This document shows, piece after piece, positions 44,616-50,723 of a stretch of 50,723 bases of DNA. The notes beneath the pieces were generated by a model. The model was given only the letters and a program-made list of their open reading frames with translations. It searched no databases and had not been told where the DNA came from. The position numbers were made by a program, and so were the translations under genes. Origin of the DNA: Actinomycetota bacterium (GTDB lineage: Bacteria; Actinomycetota; CADDZG01; JAHWKV01). Location: NCBI GenBank assembly GCA_030447305.1, contig JAUJPC010000006.1, positions 166,688 to 217,410 of the forward strand. The letters are read 5' to 3'. How positions within the stretch are numbered: position 1 is the first letter of the stretch; each line of letters starts with the position of its first letter.

Positions 44616-45077
44616 GGCTGCCTTCCACCTCAATCTCCCTATCGACTTGAACTTGGAGACACTTAGAGCTCCACGTTCGTTCCGAGCTCTGGAACCCGGA
44701 GCAGTTAAGGCCGCCACGACGGCTGGGCGGTCAGCGTCGTAGATCTCGAACGCCTCGAAGGCCGGGTCTAAGAGCACCAGCAGCACGGCGTCCCACTCGT
44801 GATTCATACGAATCGAGCCGAGGCGCTGGCCGGGCTTGTACTTCCTCGGCACGCGCCTACCTTTGATCTGAAGACGTCTTTGCAACCCCTCAACGTGCTC
44901 GATGGCGTCATAGCCGGCTTGACGCGCAGGAGTGAGCTCGACCCCGAGGATTCTCGCCGCCTCATATTCGGCGACCTCACCCGTAATACCTAATGGCTTC
45001 CCGGTGGCTTGGTAGAAGGCGCGAGCAATCTTCTTGCCCTCGGCTAATAGCCTCATGACTTCGGATTCGGTGTTCAC
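44610..45077 (-). CDS. Cassette protein, DUF6998-like with restriction-endonuclease-like motif
   Basis: 155 aa from GTG 45077; ATG 45056 and TTG 45092 are alternatives. The segment GEVAEYEAARILGVELTPAR followed by QAGYDAIEHVEG and RRLQIKGRRVPR matches a small protein type in which Y-D and Q-I-K-G form a PD-(D/E)XK-like site. I recall such proteins in integron cassettes. The C-terminus ends in basic residues. The stop is in the attC core. A role in DNA cleavage or defence is inference. Confidence 0.6.
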   Translation of the reverse strand: MNTESEVMRLLAEGKKIARAFYQATGKPLGITGEVAEYEAARILGVELTPARQAGYDAIEHVEGLQRRLQIKGRRVPRKYKPGQRLGSIRMNHEWDAVLLVLLDPAFEAFEIYDADRPAVVAALTAPGSRARNERGALSVSKFKSIGRLRWKAAA

Positions 45078-45086
45078 GGAAGGTCC

Positions 45087-45155
45087 GTACAACGGATCTG
45101 CGTCTCAGCCGCCGCCGAAGGCGGTCGGTTCGAGCCGCTACTTGGGCAGCTACTC
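45087..45155 (-). repeat. attC site 4
   Basis: Ends GTACAAC and GCTACTC; the right core is altered and holds the TAG of the pseudo-cassette. The centre CAGCCGCCGCCGAAGGCGG matches attC site 11. Confidence 0.7.
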
Positions 45156-45620
45156 AAGTTCTATGCCTGCCATGCGGTACGCGGCGGCGGGATCCGGCCT
45201 ATTTGATCGGAGACCGTTCCTTGTAAGTTCGCGATCCTCCGCCTTCAAGATCCACGCGACCTCAGCCGCCTCAAGCGCTTCAACGATCGCACTGGGCGAA
45301 TCTGCTGCCAGACATCGCTCACGGATCGCCTTGACGGGAATCAGATGCTCCCGATGGACACTGCGCGCCGTGGATCAAATCGCGGTTGGTCGTGCCACCC
45401 CATGCTCAAAAGATCGACGTTGAGCCGCGTCGCTTCCTCCCGGGCTCTCACACCACACGGGGCACTGTGAAGTCGGTGCACTTCTTGATGTCGTCAGCGA
45501 TAGATTCCAGAATCCGGCGACGCTCGCGTTCCGTCAGACCGCCCTCCCGAACAAGACCTACCTTAGCCCAGATGGCATGCGCGAACGCATGGAGTACTAC
45601 CTGTGGGATCGTCACGAGGA
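45150..45620 (-). pseudogene. Decayed cassette gene, unknown protein of about 150 aa
   Basis: Minus-strand frames give HAFAHAIWAKVGLVREGGLT, RRRILESIADDIKKCTDFTV, then NVDLLSMGWHDQPRFDPRRA, then VHREHLIPVKAIRERCLAAD and DPAAAYRMAGIELE, with two frameshifts. The HREHLIP piece is reminiscent of an HNH-like core. Stop in attC site 4. Confidence 0.6.
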
Positions 45621-45633
45621 AACCTTCGGGTCT

Positions 45634-45701
45634 GCCCGACGTGATGCCCGGTCAGCCGCCGCCTGCGAAGCCGGCGGTCGCGTTGGAGCCGGCAGTTATA
45701 C
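45634..45701 (-). repeat. attC site 5
   Basis: Ends GCCCGAC (changed from the consensus GCCTAAC) and GTTATAC; the centre TGATGCCCGGTCAGCCGCC matches site 9. Confidence 0.8.
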
Positions 45702-45717
45702 AGTGTGGCGCCGCCAT

Positions 45718-45997
45718 TTACAGCCGGACCGTTTGGGGATCAAGAACAATGCGGATTCCTTGACTGATCCCCTCGCCATACTGTGGCGAACCTCCACTTC
45801 TGAGAGCGCCCACCCAGCATTCCGGAGCGCAGGGCGGAGGCGCTGCAGGACCTCTCGACAAGCTTTCCTCGCGTTGCATTCCAGACGTCATCGAAAACCT
45901 TTTGCCCCTCCCTGGCGGCTTCCTGAACACACTCGTTCGCGGCCTGCTCGAGAGCCTTCTTAAGGGCCTTTTCTTCCCAGCGGATCTCGAACCTCGT
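45718..45997 (-). pseudogene. Decayed cassette gene, small protein of about 95 aa
   Basis: After AAGGAGG and where an ATG is expected there is ACG (45997-45995), followed by RFEIRWEEKALKKALEQAAN and VQEAAREGQKVFDDVWNATR. Two frame changes then give VLQRLRPALRNAGWALSEVE and ISQGIRIVLDPQTVRL, ending at TAA 45720-45718. Start loss plus frameshifts indicate a pseudogene. Family unknown. Confidence 0.55.
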
Positions 45998-46012
45998 CGG
46001 GGCCTCCTTGCT

Positions 46013-46080
46013 CGAACAAGTGTGGCCCGGTCAGCCCGCCGCCCGCGCAGCCCGCGGTCCGTTGGAGCGGGCAGCTAGCC
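46013..46080 (-). repeat. attC site 6
   Basis: Degenerate at its left end (CGAACAA); right end GCTAGCC, with a second GTTAGCC at 46094-46100. The centre GGCCCGGTCAGCCCGCCGCC matches sites 5 and 9. Confidence 0.7.
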
Positions 46081-46170
46081 AGTCTGCTGGACAGTTAGCC
46101 ATCCTCTGGGCCCGTCTTGCCGCTCGCCTAGCCCATCTACTGGCAGGTACCAACGCTGACCGCCGGAATG

Positions 46171-47439
46171 TCAAGTCACGGGCATTCCTGCCGCCTGAAG
46201 TTCGCGTCTTAGCGGGCCTTTCCATTCCTGCGTATCGTCGTCCATGCGAATGTAAACGATGCCATCGAAGTCTGATGGCGTTTCGAGACCCGGCGAAATC
46301 AGCGCGCATACCTTCTCCTGACCGAGATAGGCAAGGAAGTAGCCCAACTCAAGAATCACGTTCTGGCGAGCCCTCGGTGCGAGCTTACCCCCCCTCACCC
46401 TCCCCTCGTCGTCGTCCGTCATGACCACTACAGCGAAGGTCGTTAGCTCAGCTTCCTCGATGAATTTGGTGAGAAGGTGGCGCCCCATATTGGGCTGTTC
46501 ATGAAGGACAACTCCGACCAACCCCATTCCCTCAAGGAACGACACGACTGCCGCGCGGGCGGGGCCGTTCTGGCCGTGCACCACGAAAACGCGATTCGGC
46601 GAGCGGTCAGCAGCGCCGGCCTCGGGAACTTGGTTGGTCGCCGACCTGCCTTCTTGGGTCGGATCCGGGATCGAACCTTCGAATGCTCCCTTCGCCGCGG
46701 GAGTTCCCCCAAAAAAATCCAAGAACAACGCATTCTCCGTGCTTGCCGATGAAGGAACCTCGCATGCGCGTTTGACGAGATACGCTGACAACAGCGATTT
46801 TTCTGCGGTTACCGCTGAGGGATTGTCAATCGCGAACTGAAGGATCGCATTGGCGCGGTCTCTGCGACTCCCTACATCGCGTCCGGCGGAGAGACCTCCC
46901 ACGCCTGCTTCAAGCATCAGGTCGTCGATGCGACTATGACTCCATGCGGAAATCGAGTTCTTCGCTTCGATTAGAGATTGCCGAGCAGGAGCGGGAAGCG
47001 GCCTTTCTTGATAGGGATTTATGGCATTGGTGTCGACCTCGTGGCCTGCGGCGCGCAGAACCGAGAGAAGGTCTCGCTCCTTGACTGCCCAGTGATTTCG
47101 ACTGAACTCGAACTGCCCGATATCCAGTGCTTCGCGAATCCGCCAAATGTGGTCGTTCCAGATCGGCGTCTTGCTCGAAAAGGGCTCAACCGTCAACTGA
47201 ATTTCCCTACCAGAGCTATGGAGTTCGGTAATGCGGGCGACGCGGACGAGCTCGTTCGATCGCCCCTCTTCCATTAGCACACACGGCCACGACTGAATGC
47301 AATCGATGGCTTCGATCGACAGGGACCGCAGCTGTTCTTCGATAGGCTCGCTGGTGTACTCAAGGAAGCGGCTCCTATCGAATCCAATGGCCCCGCCACT
47401 CCAATCGTGGAAGTGGTTCGAAACGATCAGGTTATACAA
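46171..47439 (-). CDS. Cassette-borne TIR-like (predicted nucleotide-binding, CAP12-type) protein
   Basis: 422 aa from TTG 47439, with GAGGAG 9 nt upstream. The last 140 residues are the TIR-like domain: RVFVVHGQNGPARAAVVSFL, VVLHEQPNMGRHLLTKFIEE, FAVVVMTDDDEGRVRGGKLA, PRARQNVILELGYFLAYLG and KVCALISPGLETPSDFDGIV. The R-x-R-Q-N-V-I-x-E-L-G-Y segment with its Glu is the expected NAD-binding/NADase region. The first 270 residues are a separate unknown domain. TIR-like proteins of this kind act as NAD-depleting effectors in phage defence; this one could be a single-gene system or depend on a missing partner (inference). Confidence 0.8.
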   Translation of the reverse strand: MYNLIVSNHFHDWSGGAIGFDRSRFLEYTSEPIEEQLRSLSIEAIDCIQSWPCVLMEEGRSNELVRVARITELHSSGREIQLTVEPFSSKTPIWNDHIWRIREALDIGQFEFSRNHWAVKERDLLSVLRAAGHEVDTNAINPYQERPLPAPARQSLIEAKNSISAWSHSRIDDLMLEAGVGGLSAGRDVGSRRDRANAILQFAIDNPSAVTAEKSLLSAYLVKRACEVPSSASTENALFLDFFGGTPAAKGAFEGSIPDPTQEGRSATNQVPEAGAADRSPNRVFVVHGQNGPARAAVVSFLEGMGLVGVVLHEQPNMGRHLLTKFIEEAELTTFAVVVMTDDDEGRVRGGKLAPRARQNVILELGYFLAYLGQEKVCALISPGLETPSDFDGIVYIRMDDDTQEWKGPLRRELQAAGMPVT

Positions 47440-47473
47440 GCAGACAGACTCCTCGGTCGAAATGGTCGCATCC

Positions 47474-47546
47474 GCCTGACGTTATGCCCCACTTAAGTGC
47501 CGCCTAATTGGGTCACTGGCCAGCGGTTGGGTTAGGCAGTTAGCCA
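47474..47546 (-). repeat. attC site 7
   Basis: Left end GCCTGAC; right side has GTTAGGC and GTTAGCC 2 bp apart, so the true right end is uncertain by 9 bp. The centre differs from the GCC-rich type. Confidence 0.7.
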
Positions 47547-47745
47547 TCGTAGTCACCGGACGGCTCTCCCCGGGATTCGGTGGAGTTTTGGGGGAAATCT
47601 TGAGTGCCGGGGGCCAGCCCTCGAGCGCGCCCGTAAAGACCAATTTCTCCAGGGTATGGGGGCCGAAACGCTTGGGCAAATATTCGAACCGACCAAATAC
47701 TGCTCGCCAGTCAAGGTCACGATCCGCTCCGTCCCGAGAGAACAT
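47541..47745 (-). pseudogene. Short cassette with an ambiguous ORF
   Basis: A frame closing with TAA inside the attC core (47543-47541) reads GEIGLYGRARGLAPGTQDFP and runs up to about 47711 without a normal start; another frame from ATG 47745 reads FSRDGADRDLDWRAVFGRFE and passes through the attC. The first fits the stop-in-attC pattern of other cassettes. A frameshift joining the two is likely. No family recognised. Confidence 0.35.
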
Positions 47746-47780
47746 TTCGTTCGAGTCGTGCTAACAAGGATTCATCATCT

Positions 47781-47857
47781 GGCTAACGACTTTGGATGCT
47801 CACCCGCGCGAGCGGCCCGAAGGGTCGCGGAGCGTCGGGTGCCGCGTCGAGTTAGGC
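47781..47857 (-). repeat. attC site 8
   Basis: Ends GGCTAAC and GTTAGGC, 77 bp; the TAA of the HNH cassette gene is inside the right core. Confidence 0.8.
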
Positions 47858-48652
47858 CGTCGGCACATAATCTTCCCACCCTGGCGCGCGCACCACGACC
47901 TCGTAGCCTGTCGCACCGCACTCTGAGAAGAGTTTGACCCTAGCGAGGCCGAAGACCGAACCGTCGTTTTGCAACTCCTGCCCCGCCGCCATGGCATGGG
48001 TCGGGTGTTGAGTCTCGACGTTGAGCGTGTACGGCACGGATCCGACCCAATTGGCGCCGTCATCCTTTCCCTCAAGAATCATGGGCAGAACGGGTGATTC
48101 GGACCGAGGGAATACGCCATTTGAGGCGACATAGAACGCGTAGCCGGCTTTCGCGACTAATCGCGCAAGCTCGGTCGCTTGAACCACCTGTTGGATCTGG
48201 AAGCCATCGCTTCCAAGTTCGTCGGCTACAACCCTGGGATCAGCACCGAACTGAATGGTCTCGATACCGCAGATGTTGACCCCTCTTCCATATGGCTGTC
48301 CAGACGTGTAGCGCGGTGGCTCAAACATCGGAAGCAGGAAGAACGCTGGCGCATTGTCGCGATCGCGCAGGACGCTTTCGACCGAGTCGCCAGATAGAAC
48401 TCGGAACTCTACTTGCGCCGGGCGCTCGCGAGGTCTTCTCGTTGGATATCCGGCGACCGCGCGGGCCGCTCGCATTGATCCGCGCAACACTGCGCCTTCG
48501 AACTGGCCTGTGATTCGTGCGCACCGACGGCAGCTCGACTGCGGCAGGACAATGCGACCACCGAGCGCGTAGGGCAGGATGTGCTCGTCCGTCAGATCCG
48601 CGGTCTGACCGCAATAGATGCACTCGCCGACCGGATCGAACGTATGGGTCAT
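47852..48652 (-). CDS. Cassette-borne HNH-type zinc protein
   Basis: 266 aa from ATG 48652, only 6 nt from the next attC. The N-terminus is a compact HNH/treble-clef unit: Cys11 and Cys14 (CIYCGQ), DEHILPYALGG with His24, and Cys41-Cys44 (CRRC). The rest (GDSVESVLRDRDNAPAFFLL, TELARLVAKAGYAFYVAS) is an unknown domain of about 200 residues. HNH proteins with such tails are often nucleases in defence or toxin contexts; the fold is fairly sure, the activity is not. Confidence 0.75.
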   Translation of the reverse strand: MTHTFDPVGECIYCGQTADLTDEHILPYALGGRIVLPQSSCRRCARITGQFEGAVLRGSMRAARAVAGYPTRRPRERPAQVEFRVLSGDSVESVLRDRDNAPAFFLLPMFEPPRYTSGQPYGRGVNICGIETIQFGADPRVVADELGSDGFQIQQVVQATELARLVAKAGYAFYVASNGVFPRSESPVLPMILEGKDDGANWVGSVPYTLNVETQHPTHAMAAGQELQNDGSVFGLARVKLFSECGATGYEVVVRAPGWEDYVPTA

Positions 48653-48657
48653 CGGCG

Positions 48658-48724
48658 GCCTAACATGATGTCCGGCCAGCCGCCGCCCGCGAAGCCGGCG
48701 GTCGGTTGGAGCGGGCAGTTAGCC
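48658..48724 (-). repeat. attC site 9
   Basis: Ends GCCTAAC and GTTAGCC, 67 bp, the best-preserved site of the array; the TAA of the HEPN cassette gene lies in the right core. Confidence 0.88.
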
Positions 48725-49243
48725 GGCATGTGCTGGCCCCGTTATTTCAAAGGCTTCCCTCAGTAATTCGTGACTGTTCACCAGATGGCGCAGAACTAGA
48801 AGACTCGATCGGATGAGTTGCTGATCACGTTCCACAAGGGATTCGGTCATCTCTTTTCCGCCGTGGAAGAGGTTGTTTCTCACGGTGGTTACGGACCGAA
48901 CCAAGAACTCAGGCTCCTGACCGCGCTGTGGCTCTCGCTTCTTCCACCGCTTCGGCGGCAGCACCTGCTTCTTCGGGGGATGGGCAGTCAGGTAATTGAT
49001 CGCGTCCTGCGTCTGAATGTCCTCGCTTTCCAACGCTTTTCGGCCCAACGCCCTCGCGAATCGGTCCCAACAAATAGTGATAGCCCCGTTTTGCATTTCG
49101 GCGAATTCGGCTTCCTTTAGGGCGTGCTCGGCTCTTGCGAAGGCCATCAGGAAGGAAAGCACAAGCTCGCGGTCGACGCTTCGGGTCAGGAACACCCGCT
49201 CCGCAGCTGGGAACCCCTGCAACAAACCCCGAAGATTGTCCAT
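48719..49243 (-). CDS. Cassette-borne HEPN-like protein
   Basis: 174 aa from ATG 49243 (GTG 49246 is possible), all-helical by eye. The segment TTVRNNLFHGGK has the R-x4-H motif of HEPN ribonucleases, and the surrounding helices (ELVLSFLMAFARAEHALKEA, LIRSSLLVLRHLVNSHELLR) match small plasmid HEPN proteins. A basic loop of about 25 residues (PKKQVLPPKRWKKREPQRG) is inserted before the motif. HEPN proteins are RNases of toxin-antitoxin and anti-phage systems. No antitoxin partner is in the cassette. Confidence 0.7.
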   Translation of the reverse strand: MDNLRGLLQGFPAAERVFLTRSVDRELVLSFLMAFARAEHALKEAEFAEMQNGAITICWDRFARALGRKALESEDIQTQDAINYLTAHPPKKQVLPPKRWKKREPQRGQEPEFLVRSVTTVRNNLFHGGKEMTESLVERDQQLIRSSLLVLRHLVNSHELLREAFEITGPAHAG

Positions 49244-49253
49244 CACATGGTCC

Positions 49254-49320
49254 GGCTAACGGATAGCCGGCTCAGCCGCCGCCTGCGAAGCCGGCGGGCG
49301 GTTGCAGACGGCAGTTATGC
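49254..49320 (-). repeat. attC site 10
   Basis: Ends GGCTAAC and GTTATGC, 67 bp; centre CAGCCGCCGCCTGCGAAGCC as in sites 5 and 9. Confidence 0.87.
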
Positions 49321-49356
49321 GGCTCCTTCGCGGACCGGGCCTATTACGAGGACATC

Positions 49357-49503
49357 TCATCGATTTCTCTTCTTTGGGGTGAACGTCTCTTTGAACCATA
49401 AGGGAGACGCAAAGAGGCCAACGAAAAGTGCCAAGCCTATGACTGCTGCGCCCAGGACACCCAGAAGGGTAACGATCAGAAACCACCAAAGGGGAAGATC
49501 CAT
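49357..49503 (-). CDS. Small single-span membrane protein cassette (48 aa)
   Basis: ATG 49503 begins LPLWWFLIVTLLGVLGAAVI, a continuous hydrophobic helix to about residue 35, then a basic end (FKETFTPKKRNR). A GGAG lies 9 nt upstream and the gene is the only one in the 203-bp cassette between sites 10 and 11. The composition is that of a type I-toxin-like or regulatory membrane peptide, but no partner RNA is evident. Confidence 0.6.
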   Translation of the reverse strand: MDLPLWWFLIVTLLGVLGAAVIGLALFVGLFASPLWFKETFTPKKRNR

Positions 49504-49523
49504 CCTGTCAACTCCACCAGGCC

Positions 49524-49584
49524 GTATAACGGAATGCTGGGGCAGCCGCCGCCGAAGGCGGTCGGCTGCAGCCGGCAGTTAGGC
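49524..49584 (-). repeat. attC site 11
   Basis: Ends GTATAAC and GTTAGGC, 61 bp; centre CAGCCGCCGCCGAAGGCGG as in site 4. Confidence 0.85.
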
Positions 49585-49684
49585 CGGTTCCTTTGGCCGA
49601 AATTTTGCCGCCACTCCACCTTGGCAATGGTACTTGCTGAACGAAAATCGCGACCTGGGGACGGCAGGGCGTAGGCTAGGTCTC

Positions 49685-50056
49685 GTGCCTAACGTTGCTG
49701 CTAAAAGGCTGTTGGGATCAGCGATCATCCTAGTGCTGGGCCTGGCGCTCTTCGGATGGTTAGTAATGGACTACAGACAGCCGCTCAGAGCAACGGTCTG
49801 GGCTCTAGCCGGCGCTCTAACTGGGCTAGTGATTGGCTGGCTCGGTCGCTACGGATCAGGCTCATGGAGGCGGCCCCAAATCGGCATACCACTGATCGTC
49901 GTGGGGTTAATTTCAGTTCGGTTTCGCTACAGTTCAGACGAGATGTGGACATCCGCAGCTTTGTTGTTTTGGACCGTGTTCTTCGCGGTCGTCGTATTTC
50001 ATGGCCCAATTGACAAGGAAGCACCCGGCCATATGTCGAAGGAAGCTCGATACTGA
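49685..50056 (+). CDS. Membrane protein in the first cassette, reverse orientation
   Basis: 123 aa from GTG 49685 (TTG 49634 possible). About four hydrophobic segments (SAIILVLGLALFGWLVM, WALAGALTGLVIGWLG, IGIPLIVVGLISVRF, ALLFWTVFFAVVVFHG). It is encoded against the direction of the other cassettes, so it needs its own promoter. Family not recognised. Confidence 0.6.
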   Translation: MPNVAAKRLLGSAIILVLGLALFGWLVMDYRQPLRATVWALAGALTGLVIGWLGRYGSGSWRRPQIGIPLIVVGLISVRFRYSSDEMWTSAALLFWTVFFAVVVFHGPIDKEAPGHMSKEARY

Positions 50057-50099
50057 GGCCTTTCGACGATTTCAGATCGGCCTAACTACTGTTTCGCGA

Positions 50100-50157
50100 G
50101 GTCTCGATAATGCTCCGCGACGAGATAATGCTCGCCGTTGGGAGCGTTATCGAGACC
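50100..50157. repeat. 17-bp inverted repeat with a nested stem, next to the first cassette boundary
   Basis: GGTCTCGATAATGCTCC (50100-50116) and GGAGCGTTATCGAGACC (50141-50157) pair at 16 of 17 positions around a 24-bp loop that contains CGAGATAATGCTCG, a related half-site. There is no T-run, so it is not a terminator. It lies 14 bp from the GTTAGGC core and could be part of an attI or a degenerate attC. The rest of 50057-50409 has no recognisable gene. Confidence 0.5.
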
Positions 50158-50415
50158 ACATGACCTTGCACTAACCACCTTTCGAGCGTACAAGCATTCG
50201 CCCCCGGGCGGGGCCGCGACCCTTCATTTTGATGGGACGGGCATCGCTGCGACCAAAGAATGAGCCCTCTCGGCCATGATCCTTTCGCTCTCACTTGCAA
50301 ATGGAATCGCGCCGATAGGGTGTCCTACCAACTAACCGATGAAACCGCAGCCCGCCTGCGCGCCGGGTCCCGAGCACGGCCGAAACTGATCAACCGTCAC
50401 GGATAAGCGTGTCTA

Positions 50416-50544
50416 GTTCCGGTTGATACCAGACAAAATCTCACCGGCTGATAGGCGACACTTTCAGTCCAGTTTCGATTGACGGACGACAGTTCTCGTA
50501 CCCGGTTCCGGTTGATAGCTGACAGTTTCGGTTGATCGAAGACA
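50416..50544 (-). repeat. Five 20-bp IS-end repeats
   Basis: Units at 50416, 50441, 50472, 50505 and 50525 fit the form GTTYCGGTTGATNNNNGACA on the plus strand, with the second most diverged. Units 4 and 5 are directly adjacent, the others are spaced by 5 to 13 bp. Confidence 0.75.
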
Positions 50545-50549
50545 TGGCC

Positions 50550-50723
50550 CTATCCGAATTTGCGGTTGTATGAGCCCGGCCGACTCCTGTGCCAGTAAAG
50601 GTTGTCCTCCTTCTGATTGAGATGTTTGCGGGGATAGGCCCTGATCCAGTTGGCCCTCGTGGAAGATCTCCACGATCTCGTTGACGCACCGCACGGTCAC
50701 CGTCTTGCCGGCCAGCCACGCCG
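50550..50723 (-). pseudogene. Transposase C-terminus, frameshifted
   Basis: The sequence enters from the right with AWLAGKTVTVRCVNEIVEIF and HEGQL, a typical transposase C-terminal barrel. Near 50655 the continuing homologous sequence (RAYPRKHLNQKEDNLYWHRS, then RPGSYNRKFG) is in another frame and ends at TAG 50552-50550. The longer frame to 50464 is an overrun. Confidence 0.65.

Larger units (their letters stand above)
43008..50086 (-). mobile_element. Integron gene-cassette array (eleven attC sites, no integrase seen)
   Basis: Short genes, nearly all on the minus strand, alternate with 60-77-bp imperfect palindromes that start RYYYAAC and end GTTRRRY and share a core of the type GCCGCCGCCTGCGAAGCCGG. 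In at least eight cassettes the stop codon lies inside the first attC core repeat, as is common in integrons. The reading direction places attI and intI to the right; a last GTTAGGC core on the minus strand at 50086-50080 marks the start of the first cassette. No IntI is found up to the window edge, so this is either the distal part of an integron or an integrase-less cluster. Confidence 0.85.
50410..50723 (-). mobile_element. One end of an insertion sequence, cut by the window edge
   Basis: The terminal part starts at TGTCTAG (50410) and contains five 20-bp repeats before the end of a transposase gene. Multiple transposase-binding repeats at the ends are known in IS21-like and some other families; the family cannot be fixed from this end alone. 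Confidence 0.65.

Noticed and set aside
50057-50723. Integron integrase (IntI) near the first cassette
   Set aside because: No tyrosine-recombinase motifs in any frame up to the window edge; only an IS end is present.

Overview
This is high-GC bacterial DNA. The proteins look like those of a little-studied member of the Actinomycetota: there is a SufR-like winged-helix regulator, MSMEG_05xx-type nitrogen genes, and lipoproteins with typical lipoboxes. That placement is inferred, because the window has no rRNA, complete tRNA or marker gene.

Region 1 (1-4930) is worn accessory DNA: a broken FAD oxidoreductase, a regulator with its own sigma70-like promoter, a truncated AbiE toxin-antitoxin pair, a JAMM-protease fragment and about 900 bp with no recognisable gene. 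Region 2 (4931-15461) is a nitrile/nitrogen block. It is a Nit1C-like cluster (AIR-synthase-like protein, GNAT, radical SAM, Sll0783/MSMEG_0572-type protein, MSMEG_0565-type glycosyltransferase, XRE-cupin regulator) with no nitrilase gene. In its place are a cobalt importer (CbtB-CbtA), a cobalt-type nitrile hydratase (beta, alpha) and a His-tailed accessory protein. Region 3 (15558-20706) has the ylbF/ylbE/fdrA set, known as oxamate carbamoyltransferase, with a carbamate kinase, arranged around a shared promoter, plus an OsmC protein.

Region 4 (20697-28199) is one tightly packed minus-strand operon. A BtuFCD-like ABC importer is followed by phosphosulfolactate synthase (ComA), an unknown Cys-rich protein, and two aspartase/fumarase-superfamily lyases. 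ComA with two such lyases is the signature of the bacterial coenzyme M pathway. I consider this operon and the nitrile block beside it one of the two most interesting parts of the window.

Region 5 (28414-42960) is a decayed island: a broken conjugation gene, an hsdM remnant, an IS481-family element with a target duplication, gene scraps and a few intact cargo genes. A repeat of about 180 bp occurs at 30048 and again at 42784; the first copy is fused to the 3' half of a tRNA-Gly gene. A tRNA-Asn 3' half lies inside. An intact four-gene operon (2OG-Fe oxygenase, GNAT-like protein, two glycosyltransferases) sits next to the second copy.

Region 6 (43008-50086) is an integron gene-cassette array, read right to left. 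Eleven attC sites of about 60-77 bp separate short cassettes. Cassette products include a TIR-like protein, a HEPN protein, an HNH protein and two proteins with nuclease-like motifs, as well as small membrane proteins and decayed cassettes. No integron integrase is in the window; it would be expected to the right, where an insertion sequence with five 20-bp end repeats begins. This array is the second main point of interest.

How the genes may work together: nitriles would be hydrated by the Co-dependent hydratase, fed by CbtAB. Amide or carbamoyl nitrogen could then pass to the carbamoyltransferase and carbamate kinase, yielding ATP and ammonia. The ABC importer and the sulfonate pathway form a separate cofactor module. 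The links between modules are inference from gene order.
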